In this document: piece after piece, positions 1 to 7,440 of the stretch
How the letters are laid out: each line of letters starts with the position of its first letter
Numbering within the stretch: position 1 is the stretch's first letter
NCBI RefSeq assembly: GCF_004124315.2
Contig: NZ_CP096889.1
Span: 2,215,001 to 2,279,000 of the forward strand
Source of the DNA: Bacillus cabrialesii
GTDB taxonomy: Bacteria; Bacillota; Bacilli; Bacillales; Bacillaceae
Length of the DNA: 64,000 bases
Direction of reading: 5' to 3'
Translations under genes and position numbers: made by a program
Notes under the pieces: model-generated
What the model was told of the DNA's origin: nothing
Seen by the model: the letters and a program-made list of their open reading frames with translations, nothing else
The model's database searches: none

Positions 1-97
1 AGGGTTTGTCTGCCATAAGAGCAGCCGGAGGAGATACGAGCCCGAATGTTACAATGGTAAATAAAACCACAAGGGTCTTTCTCATCCACAATTTCAT
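1..97 (-). CDS. ypjP: YpjP, N-terminal fragment (cut by window edge)
   Basis: Only the first 32 codons are inside the window; the gene continues to the left. The visible peptide starts MKLWMRKTLVVLF and has a basic start followed by a hydrophobic stretch and a small-residue region, which is what a signal peptide or N-terminal membrane anchor looks like. A GAGAGGA ribosome binding site lies just upstream of the ATG at 95-97. The name rests on recognising this N-terminus and on the following ypiP-brxA-ilvD order. Function is not known to me; an exported or membrane-attached protein is the safest reading. Confidence 0.75.
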   Translation of the reverse strand, partial: MKLWMRKTLVVLFTIVTFGLVSPPAALMADKP

Positions 98-262
98 GAC
101 TGCTTATTCCTCTCTATTTTATTGTCATGTTTCACTTATTTTAGCACACCCGAAACCTGCAAGTCATGTACTATATGGATACTGATATGCAAATTAGGAG
201 ATTCGTTGCTTTGCGGTTTATGTAAAAACGCTTACAATATTCTTTGAAAGGAGGCTTTCCGC

Positions 263-337
263 ATGATTGACGCTCTGTTTGCCACAGTTTCACTTTTAAC
301 ATTGTTATACTTTGTCGTCATGGAAGTCACCGATTAA
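263..337 (+). CDS. 24-residue hydrophobic micro-protein
   Basis: A short frame starts with ATG behind a very strong AAAGGAGG site at 247-254 and ends in TAA directly before a terminator hairpin. The predicted peptide is 24 residues, with a hydrophobic core (about residues 4-20) flanked by acidic residues, so it would form one membrane span. It lies divergent from ypjP and convergent with ypiP. The strong SD and the immediate terminator support a real gene; it is too short for domain recognition and I assign no function. Confidence 0.6.
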   Translation: MIDALFATVSLLTLLYFVVMEVTD

Positions 338-341
338 CAAA

Positions 342-367
342 AAGCCCGTGATAGCAATCACGGGCTT
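342..367. terminator. Bidirectional terminator between the 24-aa gene and ypiP
   Basis: An 11-bp perfect stem (AAGCCCGTGAT / ATCACGGGCTT) with a 4-nt loop AGCA is flanked by A-rich and T-rich runs. It serves the micro-gene on the plus strand and ypiP on the minus strand; the ypiP stop codon lies inside it. Confidence 0.85.
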
Positions 368-1143
368 GTTTTGCTTGCGGCTTGCATGACGCCATAATGA
401 AACAGTGCTGTTTTTCTTTTCATGACGTTAAAACCAAACTGTTCAAATCGCGGGCTTTTCCAGTGGTCTTTTAGCACCACGCTTTTTCTGGCAGCGCGCA
501 CAGCTTCTTTGATACACCCTTCGTGCAAAACTGAATCCTCTGCCAAATCCCGTAAAGGCGCGATGCCGTCAGACGCCTCTACAGGCTCATGAAACATTGG
601 GTCGAAATAAACCACATCAACAGAGTTGTCAGGAAGCTTCCTAATGTACTCAAAACAATCCCCATGCTTCACTTGGATTCTTCTCATTGCAGCATGAAGC
701 TCTTCTATGCCCGTTTCCCATGAATGCAGTCCTGTCTTCACCAGAACGGACACAAGATGGTTCTTTTCAATTCCAATCACAGAACCCGTATCGCCTACTG
801 CCATACTTGCGATAATGGCATCCGAACCCAGACCGAGTGTGCAATCTAAAAACGTGTCTCCTTCCGATAAACCAGCTGCCCGAAGCATCGGTTCTTGCTC
901 ACCCCGTATGAAGCGTTTGGCTCTGAACATCGCTGTATTCGGATGAAAAAAGAATTTGGCTCCTTGTTTCGTATAAAGTTCAAACCGCTCTTTGCCGACC
1001 ACAAGCAAATCACGTTCAGCTGTCTTCAGCAGATTTTCAACCGTTTGTTTATTTCGGCCGCAATATGGCATATTCAGCTCTTTAGAAAGCTGCTTTGCGA
1101 TTTTTATAGTGTGTTCAGATGGTCTATAGCTTGTTGTTATCAT
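358..1143 (-). CDS. ypiP: YpiP, SAM-dependent methyltransferase of the RsmJ-like family
   Basis: A class I methyltransferase fold is visible: motif I DCTLGLGSDA (near residue 100) binds S-adenosylmethionine, and VVYFDPMFH is the DP-containing motif typical of the RsmJ/SAM_MT_15 family, whose E. coli member methylates 16S rRNA. The substrate here is not known from sequence. The ATG at 1141-1143 is chosen because GGGAGAA sits at the right distance; an upstream TTG at 1158 would place this SD inside the gene. It lies just downstream of brxA, separated by the brxA terminator. Confidence 0.85.
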   Translation of the reverse strand: MITTSYRPSEHTIKIAKQLSKELNMPYCGRNKQTVENLLKTAERDLLVVGKERFELYTKQGAKFFFHPNTAMFRAKRFIRGEQEPMLRAAGLSEGDTFLDCTLGLGSDAIIASMAVGDTGSVIGIEKNHLVSVLVKTGLHSWETGIEELHAAMRRIQVKHGDCFEYIRKLPDNSVDVVYFDPMFHEPVEASDGIAPLRDLAEDSVLHEGCIKEAVRAARKSVVLKDHWKSPRFEQFGFNVMKRKTALFHYGVMQAASKTSP

Positions 1144-1163
1144 CTTCTGTTCTCCCAAAAAGA

Positions 1164-1186
1164 AAATGCCCGGATAACGGGCATTT
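1164..1186 (-). terminator. Terminator after brxA
   Basis: On the minus strand a 9-bp stem AAATGCCCG / CGGGCATTT is followed by TTCTTTTT. It overlaps the brxA stop codon and ends close to the ypiP SD. Confidence 0.8.
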
Positions 1187-1619
1187 AGCAGTGTGCGTCG
1201 AAGGCAGCGGTCAAATTTTTCATAATCTCTTCCATATCGTGTCCTTCAATTTCATGACGCGGAATAAAATGTACAACTTCTTTGCCTTTCAAAAGAGCCA
1301 TTGACGGTGAAGAAGGCTCCTGGCCAGTAAAATACTCACGCATTTTTGCAGTAGCTTCTTTATCTTGGCCTGCAAATACAGTCACCGTATTATCAGGTGA
1401 TTTGTCATGCTGGAGAACTGCCTGTGTTGCCGCAGGTCGCGCAAGGCCTGCCGCGCAGCCGCACACAGAGTTAACGACTACAAGAGTTGTGCCCTCTGCC
1501 TTTTCCATAAAGTTTTCTACTTCTTCCGCCGTTGTTAATTCTTCAAAACCTGCTCCAGTCAGCTCGCGGCGCATTGGTACGACAAGCTGGCGCATGTATT
1601 CTTCATAAGCCATTGACAT
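1185..1619 (-). CDS. brxA: BrxA (YphP), bacilliredoxin
   Basis: A 144-residue DUF1094 thioredoxin-fold protein. The redox motif is C53-G-C55 (VCGCAAG), the CXC motif that distinguishes bacilliredoxins from CXXC thioredoxins. Family knowledge: BrxA removes bacillithiol from S-bacillithiolated proteins after thiol stress in the cytoplasm. The bacillithiol biosynthesis genes bshA and bshB1 lie about 57 kb away in this window. The GAGGGGG ribosome binding site is embedded in the ilvD terminator hairpin, so readthrough from ilvD would give poorly translated brxA mRNA. A second in-frame ATG two codons later is an alternative start. Confidence 0.92.
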   Translation of the reverse strand: MSMAYEEYMRQLVVPMRRELTGAGFEELTTAEEVENFMEKAEGTTLVVVNSVCGCAAGLARPAATQAVLQHDKSPDNTVTVFAGQDKEATAKMREYFTGQEPSSPSMALLKGKEVVHFIPRHEIEGHDMEEIMKNLTAAFDAHC

Positions 1620-1675
1620 AAAAAAAGCCCCCTCTATTATCCTTCATCTGAAGTAAAGGATACTATAGAGAGGGC
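1620..1675 (-). terminator. ilvD terminator that overlaps the brxA ribosome binding site
   Basis: On the minus strand a 16-18 nt imperfect stem (arms 1675-1658 and 1642-1627, one mismatch and a two-base bulge) is followed by seven T residues directly before the brxA ATG. The 3' arm carries GAGGGGG, the brxA SD. A possible sigma-A promoter, TTGAAA-N17-TATCCT, runs through the 5' arm, so a transcript starting in the loop would lack that arm and free the SD. Confidence 0.85.
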
Positions 1676-1725
1676 CGGATTTCAAATGTTCACAACTTAA
1701 AATAGGAGAAAGTAATTCCCGCTGT

Positions 1726-3402
1726 CTAGATTTTCATGATACCGCCAGTGTTGGCGCTTGTCACAAGTTTAGAATAGCGTGCCAGATAGCCGGTTTTCAC
1801 TTTCGGTTCAAAACCTTTCCAGTTCGCTTTCCGTTTTTCCCATTCATCCTCTGGCACTTGTACATCCAAGATGCGTTTTTCAATATCAACGATGATATGA
1901 TCTCCGTTTTCAACAAAGGCAAGCGGTCCTCCCTCTGCCGCCTCTGGTGATACGTGGCCGATTGAAAGTCCTCTGGAGGCTCCGGAAAAACGTCCGTCCG
2001 TAATCAATGCTACTTTTGGTCCGAGTCCCATCCCTACGATTTGAGATGTAGGCGCAAGCATTTCCGGCATGCCAGGTCCGCCTTTTGGCCCTTCGTATCG
2101 AATGATGACGACATCGCCTTCTTTTACTTTCCGATTGATAATGCCGTCAAGCGCCTCATCCTGAGAATCAAATACGACAGCCGGCCCTTCGTGTCTCGTA
2201 ATTCCGTTCTGGACGCCGCCTGTTTTAATGATAGCACCGTCTGGAGCCAGATTACCGAATAAAACAGCAAGGCCGCCCTTTTCAGTGAATGGTTTCTCCA
2301 GAGGATGAATGACGTCATAATCCTTTACTTCATGTCCGGCAATGGTTTCTCCAAGTGTTTTTCCTGTAACAGTCAGCGCATCTAAATGAAGCGCTCCTTC
2401 TTTCTTGGAAAGCTCATTCAGCGCGGCTGACACACCGCCCGCTTCATGGAGATCTTCAATAAACACATCTGATGCAGGCGCCAGCTTGGACAAGTGCGGC
2501 ACGCGCTCAGCAACTTCGTTAATCCGTTCTAAAGAGTATTCAACTCCGGCTTCGTTTGCAAGGGCAAGCGTATGGAGAACGGTATTTGTTGAACCGCCGA
2601 GTGCCATATCGAGTGCAAACGCGTTATCGATCGCTTTTACTGTGATGATATCACGCGGTTTGATATCTTTGCGAATGGTTTCCATTAATTGCGCAGCCGA
2701 TTTTCTGACAAACTCTCTTCGTTCCGGTGATGTCGCGAGAATGGTTCCGTTACCCGGCAAAGCAAGTCCAAGTGCTTCGGACAGACAGTTCATTGAGTTC
2801 GCCGTAAACATGCCTGAGCAAGATCCGCACGTCGGGCATCCGAACTGCTCTAGTTCTTGAAGTTCGCTTTCGTTGATTTTTCCAGCTTGATAGGCGCCTA
2901 CCCCTTCAAATACTGAGGAAAGGGAGATTTTTCGCCCGTCACTTGTTCTTCCTGCCGCCATCGGGCCGCCGCTGACAAAAATCGTTGGAATGTTGATGCG
3001 CATTGCGGCCATAAGCATTCCCGGCGTAATTTTGTCACAGTTCGGAATACAAACCATTCCGTCAAACCAGTGCGCGGATACAACCGTTTCAACAGAGTCC
3101 GCGATGATTTCCCGGCTCGGCAGCGAATACCTCATCCCGATATGCCCCATCGCGATGCCGTCATCTACTCCGATGGTATTAAATTCAAACGGTACGCCCC
3201 CTGCTTCTCTGATTGCTTCTTTTACGATTTTCCCAAACTCCTGCAAGTGAACATGACCGGGAACGATATCAATGTATGAATTACAAACCGCAATAAACGG
3301 TTTGCCGAAATCCTCTTCTTTTACACCTGCTGCACGAAGCAAACTTCGGTGCGGAGCTCTATCGATTCCTTGTGTGATCATGTTACTGCGTAATTCTGCC
3401 AT
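1726..3402 (-). CDS. ilvD: IlvD, dihydroxy-acid dehydratase
   Basis: 558 residues from the chosen ATG, the normal length of the family. It dehydrates 2,3-dihydroxy-isovalerate and 2,3-dihydroxy-3-methylvalerate to the keto acids that precede valine, leucine and isoleucine. Iron-sulfur cluster cysteines are recognisable in FIAVCNSYIDIVPGH, IPNCDKITPGM and FGCPTCGSCSGMFTANSMNC; the C-terminal half carries TDGRFSGASRG. The start MAELRSNM follows AGGAGG at ideal spacing; the longer frame with eight more codons lacks an SD. It stands alone with its own terminator. A CodY-like box upstream fits known amino-acid-starvation control. Confidence 0.97.
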   Translation of the reverse strand: MAELRSNMITQGIDRAPHRSLLRAAGVKEEDFGKPFIAVCNSYIDIVPGHVHLQEFGKIVKEAIREAGGVPFEFNTIGVDDGIAMGHIGMRYSLPSREIIADSVETVVSAHWFDGMVCIPNCDKITPGMLMAAMRINIPTIFVSGGPMAAGRTSDGRKISLSSVFEGVGAYQAGKINESELQELEQFGCPTCGSCSGMFTANSMNCLSEALGLALPGNGTILATSPERREFVRKSAAQLMETIRKDIKPRDIITVKAIDNAFALDMALGGSTNTVLHTLALANEAGVEYSLERINEVAERVPHLSKLAPASDVFIEDLHEAGGVSAALNELSKKEGALHLDALTVTGKTLGETIAGHEVKDYDVIHPLEKPFTEKGGLAVLFGNLAPDGAIIKTGGVQNGITRHEGPAVVFDSQDEALDGIINRKVKEGDVVIIRYEGPKGGPGMPEMLAPTSQIVGMGLGPKVALITDGRFSGASRGLSIGHVSPEAAEGGPLAFVENGDHIIVDIEKRILDVQVPEDEWEKRKANWKGFEPKVKTGYLARYSKLVTSANTGGIMKI

Positions 3403-3451
3403 GGTGATCCTCCTAAATACTTTCAATTGTTAGACTGGATTTTATTTTAAC

Positions 3452-3466
3452 AATTTTCAGTTTATT
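3452..3466. promoter_or_regulatory. CodY-box-like sequence upstream of ilvD
   Basis: AATTTTCAGTTTATT matches the CodY consensus AATTTTCWGAAAATT at 12 of 15 positions and lies about 50 bp upstream of the ilvD start. That ilvD belongs to the CodY regulon is family knowledge; binding here is inferred. Confidence 0.45.
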
Positions 3467-3659
3467 TGTGGGCTGTTTTTGCAAATAGATGACAATCCGG
3501 CTGCCCTCTCCTTGATTGTTTCCTGCATGTTTTTATATTTATATAGCTTTCTGTCGATGTGAACCCTCCAACTATTAATATTGTTACTTACTATAAATAG
3601 TTTTCGGATATTTTTCAACAATATTCGCAATAATTTTTATAAAAAGTGAATTCACATAA

Positions 3660-3684
3660 AAAAGGTGCATGATTTGCACCTTTT
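3660..3684 (-). terminator. Terminator after ypgR
   Basis: A perfect 10-bp stem AAAAGGTGCA / TGCACCTTTT with a 5-nt loop; on the minus strand it is followed by further T residues. It closes the bsaA-ypgQ-ypgR cluster. Confidence 0.8.
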
Positions 3685-3691
3685 CATTCTT

Positions 3692-4825
3692 TTATTCACC
3701 TTTTTTTCTGCTCTCCGTCATTTGTTTCCAAACGGAACCTTTTGCTTCTTCTCCATGCTCAATACGTTCAAGCGCCATTTTCACTTGAAGGCTGACCTCG
3801 AATTCGGGATCGTCTTCAGCAGCGCGCAAAGCTTCAATTGCACTTTCATCGCCGACTTCGTACAGGAACATAGCTGCACGCCAGCGAACAAGCTTGTTGG
3901 AGTCGCTTAACGATTTGATCATAGCAGGAATGGCTTGAGGGTCACCGATATCAGACAGGCAGTCTCCGGCCGTTCTTCTGACTGAGACTGCTTTGTCCTC
4001 AAGCGCTTTATACAATAAAGGCAAAACATCAGGTGTTTCAATGATTCCTAAGTACACAACAGCCTGCCTTCTGATAGACACCTTCGGATCATCCAATGCC
4101 TTCTGTAAAACCGGGATATCCTCCTCTTTCGGATCCATCTGCTCCAGATGTGCATAACGCTTTTTCCAGTCCTCATCATCCAGCATGTCCAGCGTTACTT
4201 TATACGCTTTGCGCTGGACAGATTGTTTTGCTTCGCCTTTTCCTTGAACGGCTGCTTCTGTCAGCCGTTTCAGCCGTTCATCACTATATGCGGCTTGAAG
4301 CTCTTCTGTCACGTCATGACCGATTTCATTAAAATCGCCGAATCTGACGCCTTGTTCTTTCCATGCCCGTTCAAACACGACATTTGAAGCTTCGGATCTG
4401 AGTTTTAAGATCGCCTGCTGAAAGCGTTCAGGCAAGCCGAAGCGCTCTTCCCGCTCCCCATCCGTCAATTTGACCTGCATAGGTATGCCGCTGAACATCT
4501 GTACAAAAACTTTCACCTCTCCAAAAGACTCCTGATCAGAGCGGTTTTCTTCTGCGCTTTCAGCACTTTCCATCCCAAATGCTGTGCGGACTTGCGGTAA
4601 GATGTCTTTCCAGTCGTATCTCGCGTTTCGTTCAACAGCGAGAAAATCAGCGACGTGATATACTCCTTTAACCCCTTCTATTTTAAGGATTTCCGCTATA
4701 ACAGGCGGTGCGCCTTCTGCTTGATCCGGTTTATAGTTATTGCTTTTGCCCGCCGGAAGCTCTTCCGTTAAGATGACCTTCATTGTATTCGGGCTTGGCG
4801 TCGGTTCAATTGATTTTATCTTCAT
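3692..4825 (-). CDS. ypgR: YpgR, NifU-N/HEAT-repeat protein
   Basis: 377 residues. The N-terminus (about 1-85, MKIKSIEPTPSPNTMKV...) resembles the Nfu/NifU N-terminal scaffold domain. A middle region is followed by HEAT-like repeats (about 225-355), seen as repeated blocks such as SIRRQAVVYLGIIETPDVLPLLYKAL and SVRRTAGDCLSDIGDPQAIPAMIK. This architecture suggests a protein-binding or iron-sulfur-related adaptor, but no enzymatic function can be claimed. AGGAGG precedes the ATG. It is the last gene of the bsaA-ypgQ-ypgR cluster. Confidence 0.85.
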   Translation of the reverse strand: MKIKSIEPTPSPNTMKVILTEELPAGKSNNYKPDQAEGAPPVIAEILKIEGVKGVYHVADFLAVERNARYDWKDILPQVRTAFGMESAESAEENRSDQESFGEVKVFVQMFSGIPMQVKLTDGEREERFGLPERFQQAILKLRSEASNVVFERAWKEQGVRFGDFNEIGHDVTEELQAAYSDERLKRLTEAAVQGKGEAKQSVQRKAYKVTLDMLDDEDWKKRYAHLEQMDPKEEDIPVLQKALDDPKVSIRRQAVVYLGIIETPDVLPLLYKALEDKAVSVRRTAGDCLSDIGDPQAIPAMIKSLSDSNKLVRWRAAMFLYEVGDESAIEALRAAEDDPEFEVSLQVKMALERIEHGEEAKGSVWKQMTESRKKGE

Positions 4826-4883
4826 GATCGTCCTCCTATAAATATCTGTGACTTATTCTATCATAGTCGCTCCAAGCCTTCTA

Positions 4884-5501
4884 TTACGACGTTTTGGCAT
4901 TAATATCAGGTATGTCTTTTTCTAATTGGCGGACAAACGCAAGCATAAAATCATGTCTTTCTTCTGCCAGTTCCCGTGCGGTGTCTGTATTCATCATATC
5001 TTTCAGCCGCAGCAGCTTATGAAAAAAATGAGCGTAGGCACTTTGATCATCCCCATAAAGGCCGTGCCCTTTTGCTCCCGCAAACATAAACGTTCTCGCA
5101 ATCCCAACAGCACCTAATGCATCAAGTCTGTCAGCGTCCTGTACGGCTTTTCCTTCAATTGAGAGAGGCTCCGCCGCCAGCTTTTCCCTGTCCCGAAAGG
5201 ACATTCTTGTAATAATGTGTATCACTTTGTCAGCATCCTCTTTTCCAACTCCGAGAAAAACGAGCTGCTCATAAAGTTCGCTCACTGAAAGCCTGATCGT
5301 GTCAGGGAGTTTGACATCAATTACATCATGAACCAATGCCGCCGTTTCGACAATGAACAAATCGGCGTTTTCCCTTTCCCCAATATACACAGCAACATCC
5401 GCAACTCTTGATACATGATGCCAATCATGTCCAGAGCTTTCACCAGTTAGGACAGATTGAACCCATGTCCTGATTTGCTCTGCCTGCTTCATTTCCTTCA
5501 C
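4884..5501 (-). CDS. ypgQ: YpgQ, HD-domain phosphohydrolase
   Basis: 205 residues with the HD superfamily signature: HDWHHVSRV near residues 25-33 and LVHDVID with the metal-binding H58-D59, then DADRLDALGAVGI further on. Such proteins hydrolyse phosphate esters of nucleotides with a divalent metal; the physiological substrate is not evident. Translation starts at a GTG behind AGAAGGTG, which overlaps the end of bsaA, so the two genes (13 nt apart) are probably co-transcribed and coupled. A peroxidase neighbour suggests a nucleotide-clearing role, but that is inference. Confidence 0.87.
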   Translation of the reverse strand: MKEMKQAEQIRTWVQSVLTGESSGHDWHHVSRVADVAVYIGERENADLFIVETAALVHDVIDVKLPDTIRLSVSELYEQLVFLGVGKEDADKVIHIITRMSFRDREKLAAEPLSIEGKAVQDADRLDALGAVGIARTFMFAGAKGHGLYGDDQSAYAHFFHKLLRLKDMMNTDTARELAEERHDFMLAFVRQLEKDIPDINAKTS

Positions 5502-5514
5502 AAAAACACCTTCT

Positions 5515-5997
5515 TTATTGCCCTAATAGCTTCAGGATAACGTCTTCCAGCTCTTTCGGATTTGTATTTGGAGAATAACGGCCAACGATTTCTCCGTTTT
5601 TGTCCACAATAAATTTCGTGAAATTCCACTTGATAGCCTTAGTCCCAAGCATCCCTTTCGCATGCTCTGTCAAATACACAAACAGCGGATGGGCGTTTTT
5701 CCCATTCACTTCTACTTTTGAAAACATAGGAAACGTCACACCATAATTTGTTTCGCAAAATTCCTGTATGTCTGCCTCACCACCAGGCTCTTGGTTCATA
5801 AATTGATTGCAGGGGAATCCTAAAATCTCCAATCCCTCCTGCTGATATGTATCATATAACTCCTGCAGCTGCTTCAATTGGGGAGTAAAGCCGCATTTAC
5901 TTGCTGTATTTACGATCATCAATACCTTTCCGGCAAAAGGCTGAAGTGTCATGTCTTTCCCTGTTATAGTACGTACCCTCATATCATATATAGACAT
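5515..5997 (-). CDS. bsaA: BsaA, glutathione-peroxidase-family peroxidase
   Basis: 160 residues. The peroxidatic cysteine is C35 in NTASKCGFTPQ; GFPCNQF and KWNFTKF supply the conserved glutamine and tryptophan/asparagine of the catalytic tetrad. C81 (EFCETNYGVTFPMF) lies where thioredoxin-dependent members of the family carry the resolving cysteine, so thioredoxin rather than glutathione is the likely reductant; Bacillus lacks glutathione. It uses cysteine, not selenocysteine. The ATG follows AGGAGGGAC and an upstream TTGAAT-N16-TAAAAT promoter. First gene of bsaA-ypgQ-ypgR. Confidence 0.93.
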   Translation of the reverse strand: MSIYDMRVRTITGKDMTLQPFAGKVLMIVNTASKCGFTPQLKQLQELYDTYQQEGLEILGFPCNQFMNQEPGGEADIQEFCETNYGVTFPMFSKVEVNGKNAHPLFVYLTEHAKGMLGTKAIKWNFTKFIVDKNGEIVGRYSPNTNPKELEDVILKLLGQ

Positions 5998-6028
5998 CTA
6001 AGTCCCTCCTATGTCTCTGCTGCTGATT

Positions 6029-6056
6029 ATTTTACCTTTTTTATATCTCAATTCAA
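6029..6056 (-). promoter_or_regulatory. Sigma-A-like promoter of bsaA
   Basis: Reading leftward: -35 TTGAAT (6056-6051), 16-nt spacer, -10 TAAAAT (6034-6029), about 30 nt before the bsaA start. Confidence 0.6.
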
Positions 6057-6238
6057 AATGCGAACATCTGTCATTATCAATTCACGCGGCTCATTTTTTA
6101 TCTTTCATTCTATAAAACATTACAATTCCCTTCTAAGATACACCATGGAAAATCATTTTACTGTGAAACCAAAAGGTGTATTTATGCGTTTTATCTAAAG
6201 AGTTTTCTGTTGTTTCCCCCTCAACACTTATAGATAGA

Positions 6239-6267
6239 TTGAAAATTGGCGTGAAAATTCCTATAAT
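6239..6267 (+). promoter_or_regulatory. Sigma-A promoter of metA
   Basis: TTGAAA (6239-6244), 17-nt spacer, perfect TATAAT (6262-6267). The expected transcript starts near 6274, leaving only about 30 nt before the TTG start; there is no room for a riboswitch. Confidence 0.8.
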
Positions 6268-6304
6268 GAAGAAAATTACACGGGGAAATGATGGAGGTGG
6301 CACG

Positions 6305-7210
6305 TTGCCTATTAATATACCAACACACCTGCCGGCAAAACAGGTGCTTGAGAGTGAACATATATTTGTAATGGATGAAAGCAGAGCATTTCATCAGGAT
6401 ATCCGGCCGCAAAAAATTATCATATTGAATTTGATGCCGAAAAAAATCCAAACAGAGACTCAGCTTCTCAGATTGCTTGGAAATTCGCCTTTACAGGTTC
6501 ATTTTACATTTTTAATCCCAAGCACACACACGCCGAAGAATACTGCAAGAGAACATCTTGACGAATTTTATACGAATTTTTCCAATATCCGTCACAAGAA
6601 GTTTGACGGCATGATTATCACCGGGGCGCCGATCGAGCATTTGGCGTTTGAAGATGTTTCATATTGGGAAGAGCTCAAGGAGATTATGGAGTGGAGCAAA
6701 ACAAATGTCACTTCAACCTTGCATATTTGCTGGGGTGCTCAAGCAGGCTTGTATTATCATTACGGTGTGGAAAAAATTCAATTGCCGAAAAAAATCTTCG
6801 GTGTGTTTGAGCATACAGTTTTTTCAAAACACGAAAGATTGGTAAGAGGTTTTGACGAGCTATACTACGTGCCGCATTCCCGGCATACAGATATAAATAT
6901 GGAACAGCTTCAAGCAGCGCCCGAGTTAAATATTCTTACCGCATCAAAGGAAGCTGGGGTTTGCTTAATTGTGTCTAAAGACGAAAAACAAGTCTTTTTA
7001 ACAGGGCACCCTGAATATGATACAAATACGCTTCTTCAAGAGTATGAAAGAGATCTGGAACGAAACCTTTCCACTGTCGAGGCGCCTAAACATTATTTCG
7101 CAGAAGACAGCAAAGAGCCAGTGAATCGCTGGAAAGCACATGCGACATTATTGTTTATGAACTGGCTGAATTATTACGTTTACCAAGAAACTCCTTATGA
7201 ATGGGACTAA
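6305..7210 (+). CDS. metA: MetA, homoserine O-acetyltransferase
   Basis: 301 residues from a TTG start behind GGAGGTGG (6293-6300). It activates homoserine by O-acylation, the first step specific to methionine. The acyl-carrying cysteine is C142 in HICWGAQAG, and GHPEYDT carries the catalytic His/Glu pair. Residue 111 is Glu (GAPIEHL); in studied MetA proteins Glu at this position gives acetyl-CoA preference, while Gly gives succinyl-CoA, so this should be an acetyltransferase despite the common succinyltransferase label. An upstream ATG would extend the frame across the promoter and is rejected. Confidence 0.95.
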   Translation: MPINIPTHLPAKQVLESEHIFVMDESRAFHQDIRPQKIIILNLMPKKIQTETQLLRLLGNSPLQVHFTFLIPSTHTPKNTAREHLDEFYTNFSNIRHKKFDGMIITGAPIEHLAFEDVSYWEELKEIMEWSKTNVTSTLHICWGAQAGLYYHYGVEKIQLPKKIFGVFEHTVFSKHERLVRGFDELYYVPHSRHTDINMEQLQAAPELNILTASKEAGVCLIVSKDEKQVFLTGHPEYDTNTLLQEYERDLERNLSTVEAPKHYFAEDSKEPVNRWKAHATLLFMNWLNYYVYQETPYEWD

Positions 7211-7440
7211 TTTTTCTATTTTTAGTGATACGCTGAGCAAAAAATATGATAAAATACATCTGATTCAGTCTGCGTATAATAAAAATTTAAAATACTGGAA
7301 TCCAAATCTTTTAAAATTAGCTTAATTTTTTCACTGCATTAATAATTCGATTATGTATTTGTGTTATGTTTATGTATAGACAATAACTCCTTACGATGCA
7401 TGAAGCTTGCTTGTTGTTGATTACATTGAGGTGAATTTAC

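Larger units (their letters stand above)
5998..6304. other. Intergenic region between divergent bsaA and metA
   Basis: About 307 bp with no convincing gene. It holds the bsaA promoter on the left and the metA promoter on the right. I looked for an S-box (SAM riboswitch) or T-box in front of metA and saw neither. Confidence 0.7.

Noticed and set aside
2124..2318. Minus-strand second frame inside ilvD
   Set aside because: Alternative frame of a highly conserved enzyme gene, no SD and no plausible protein.
5998..6304. SAM riboswitch (S-box) or T-box before metA
   Set aside because: No S-box core or T-box specifier/antiterminator elements found, and the promoter leaves only about 30 nt of leader.
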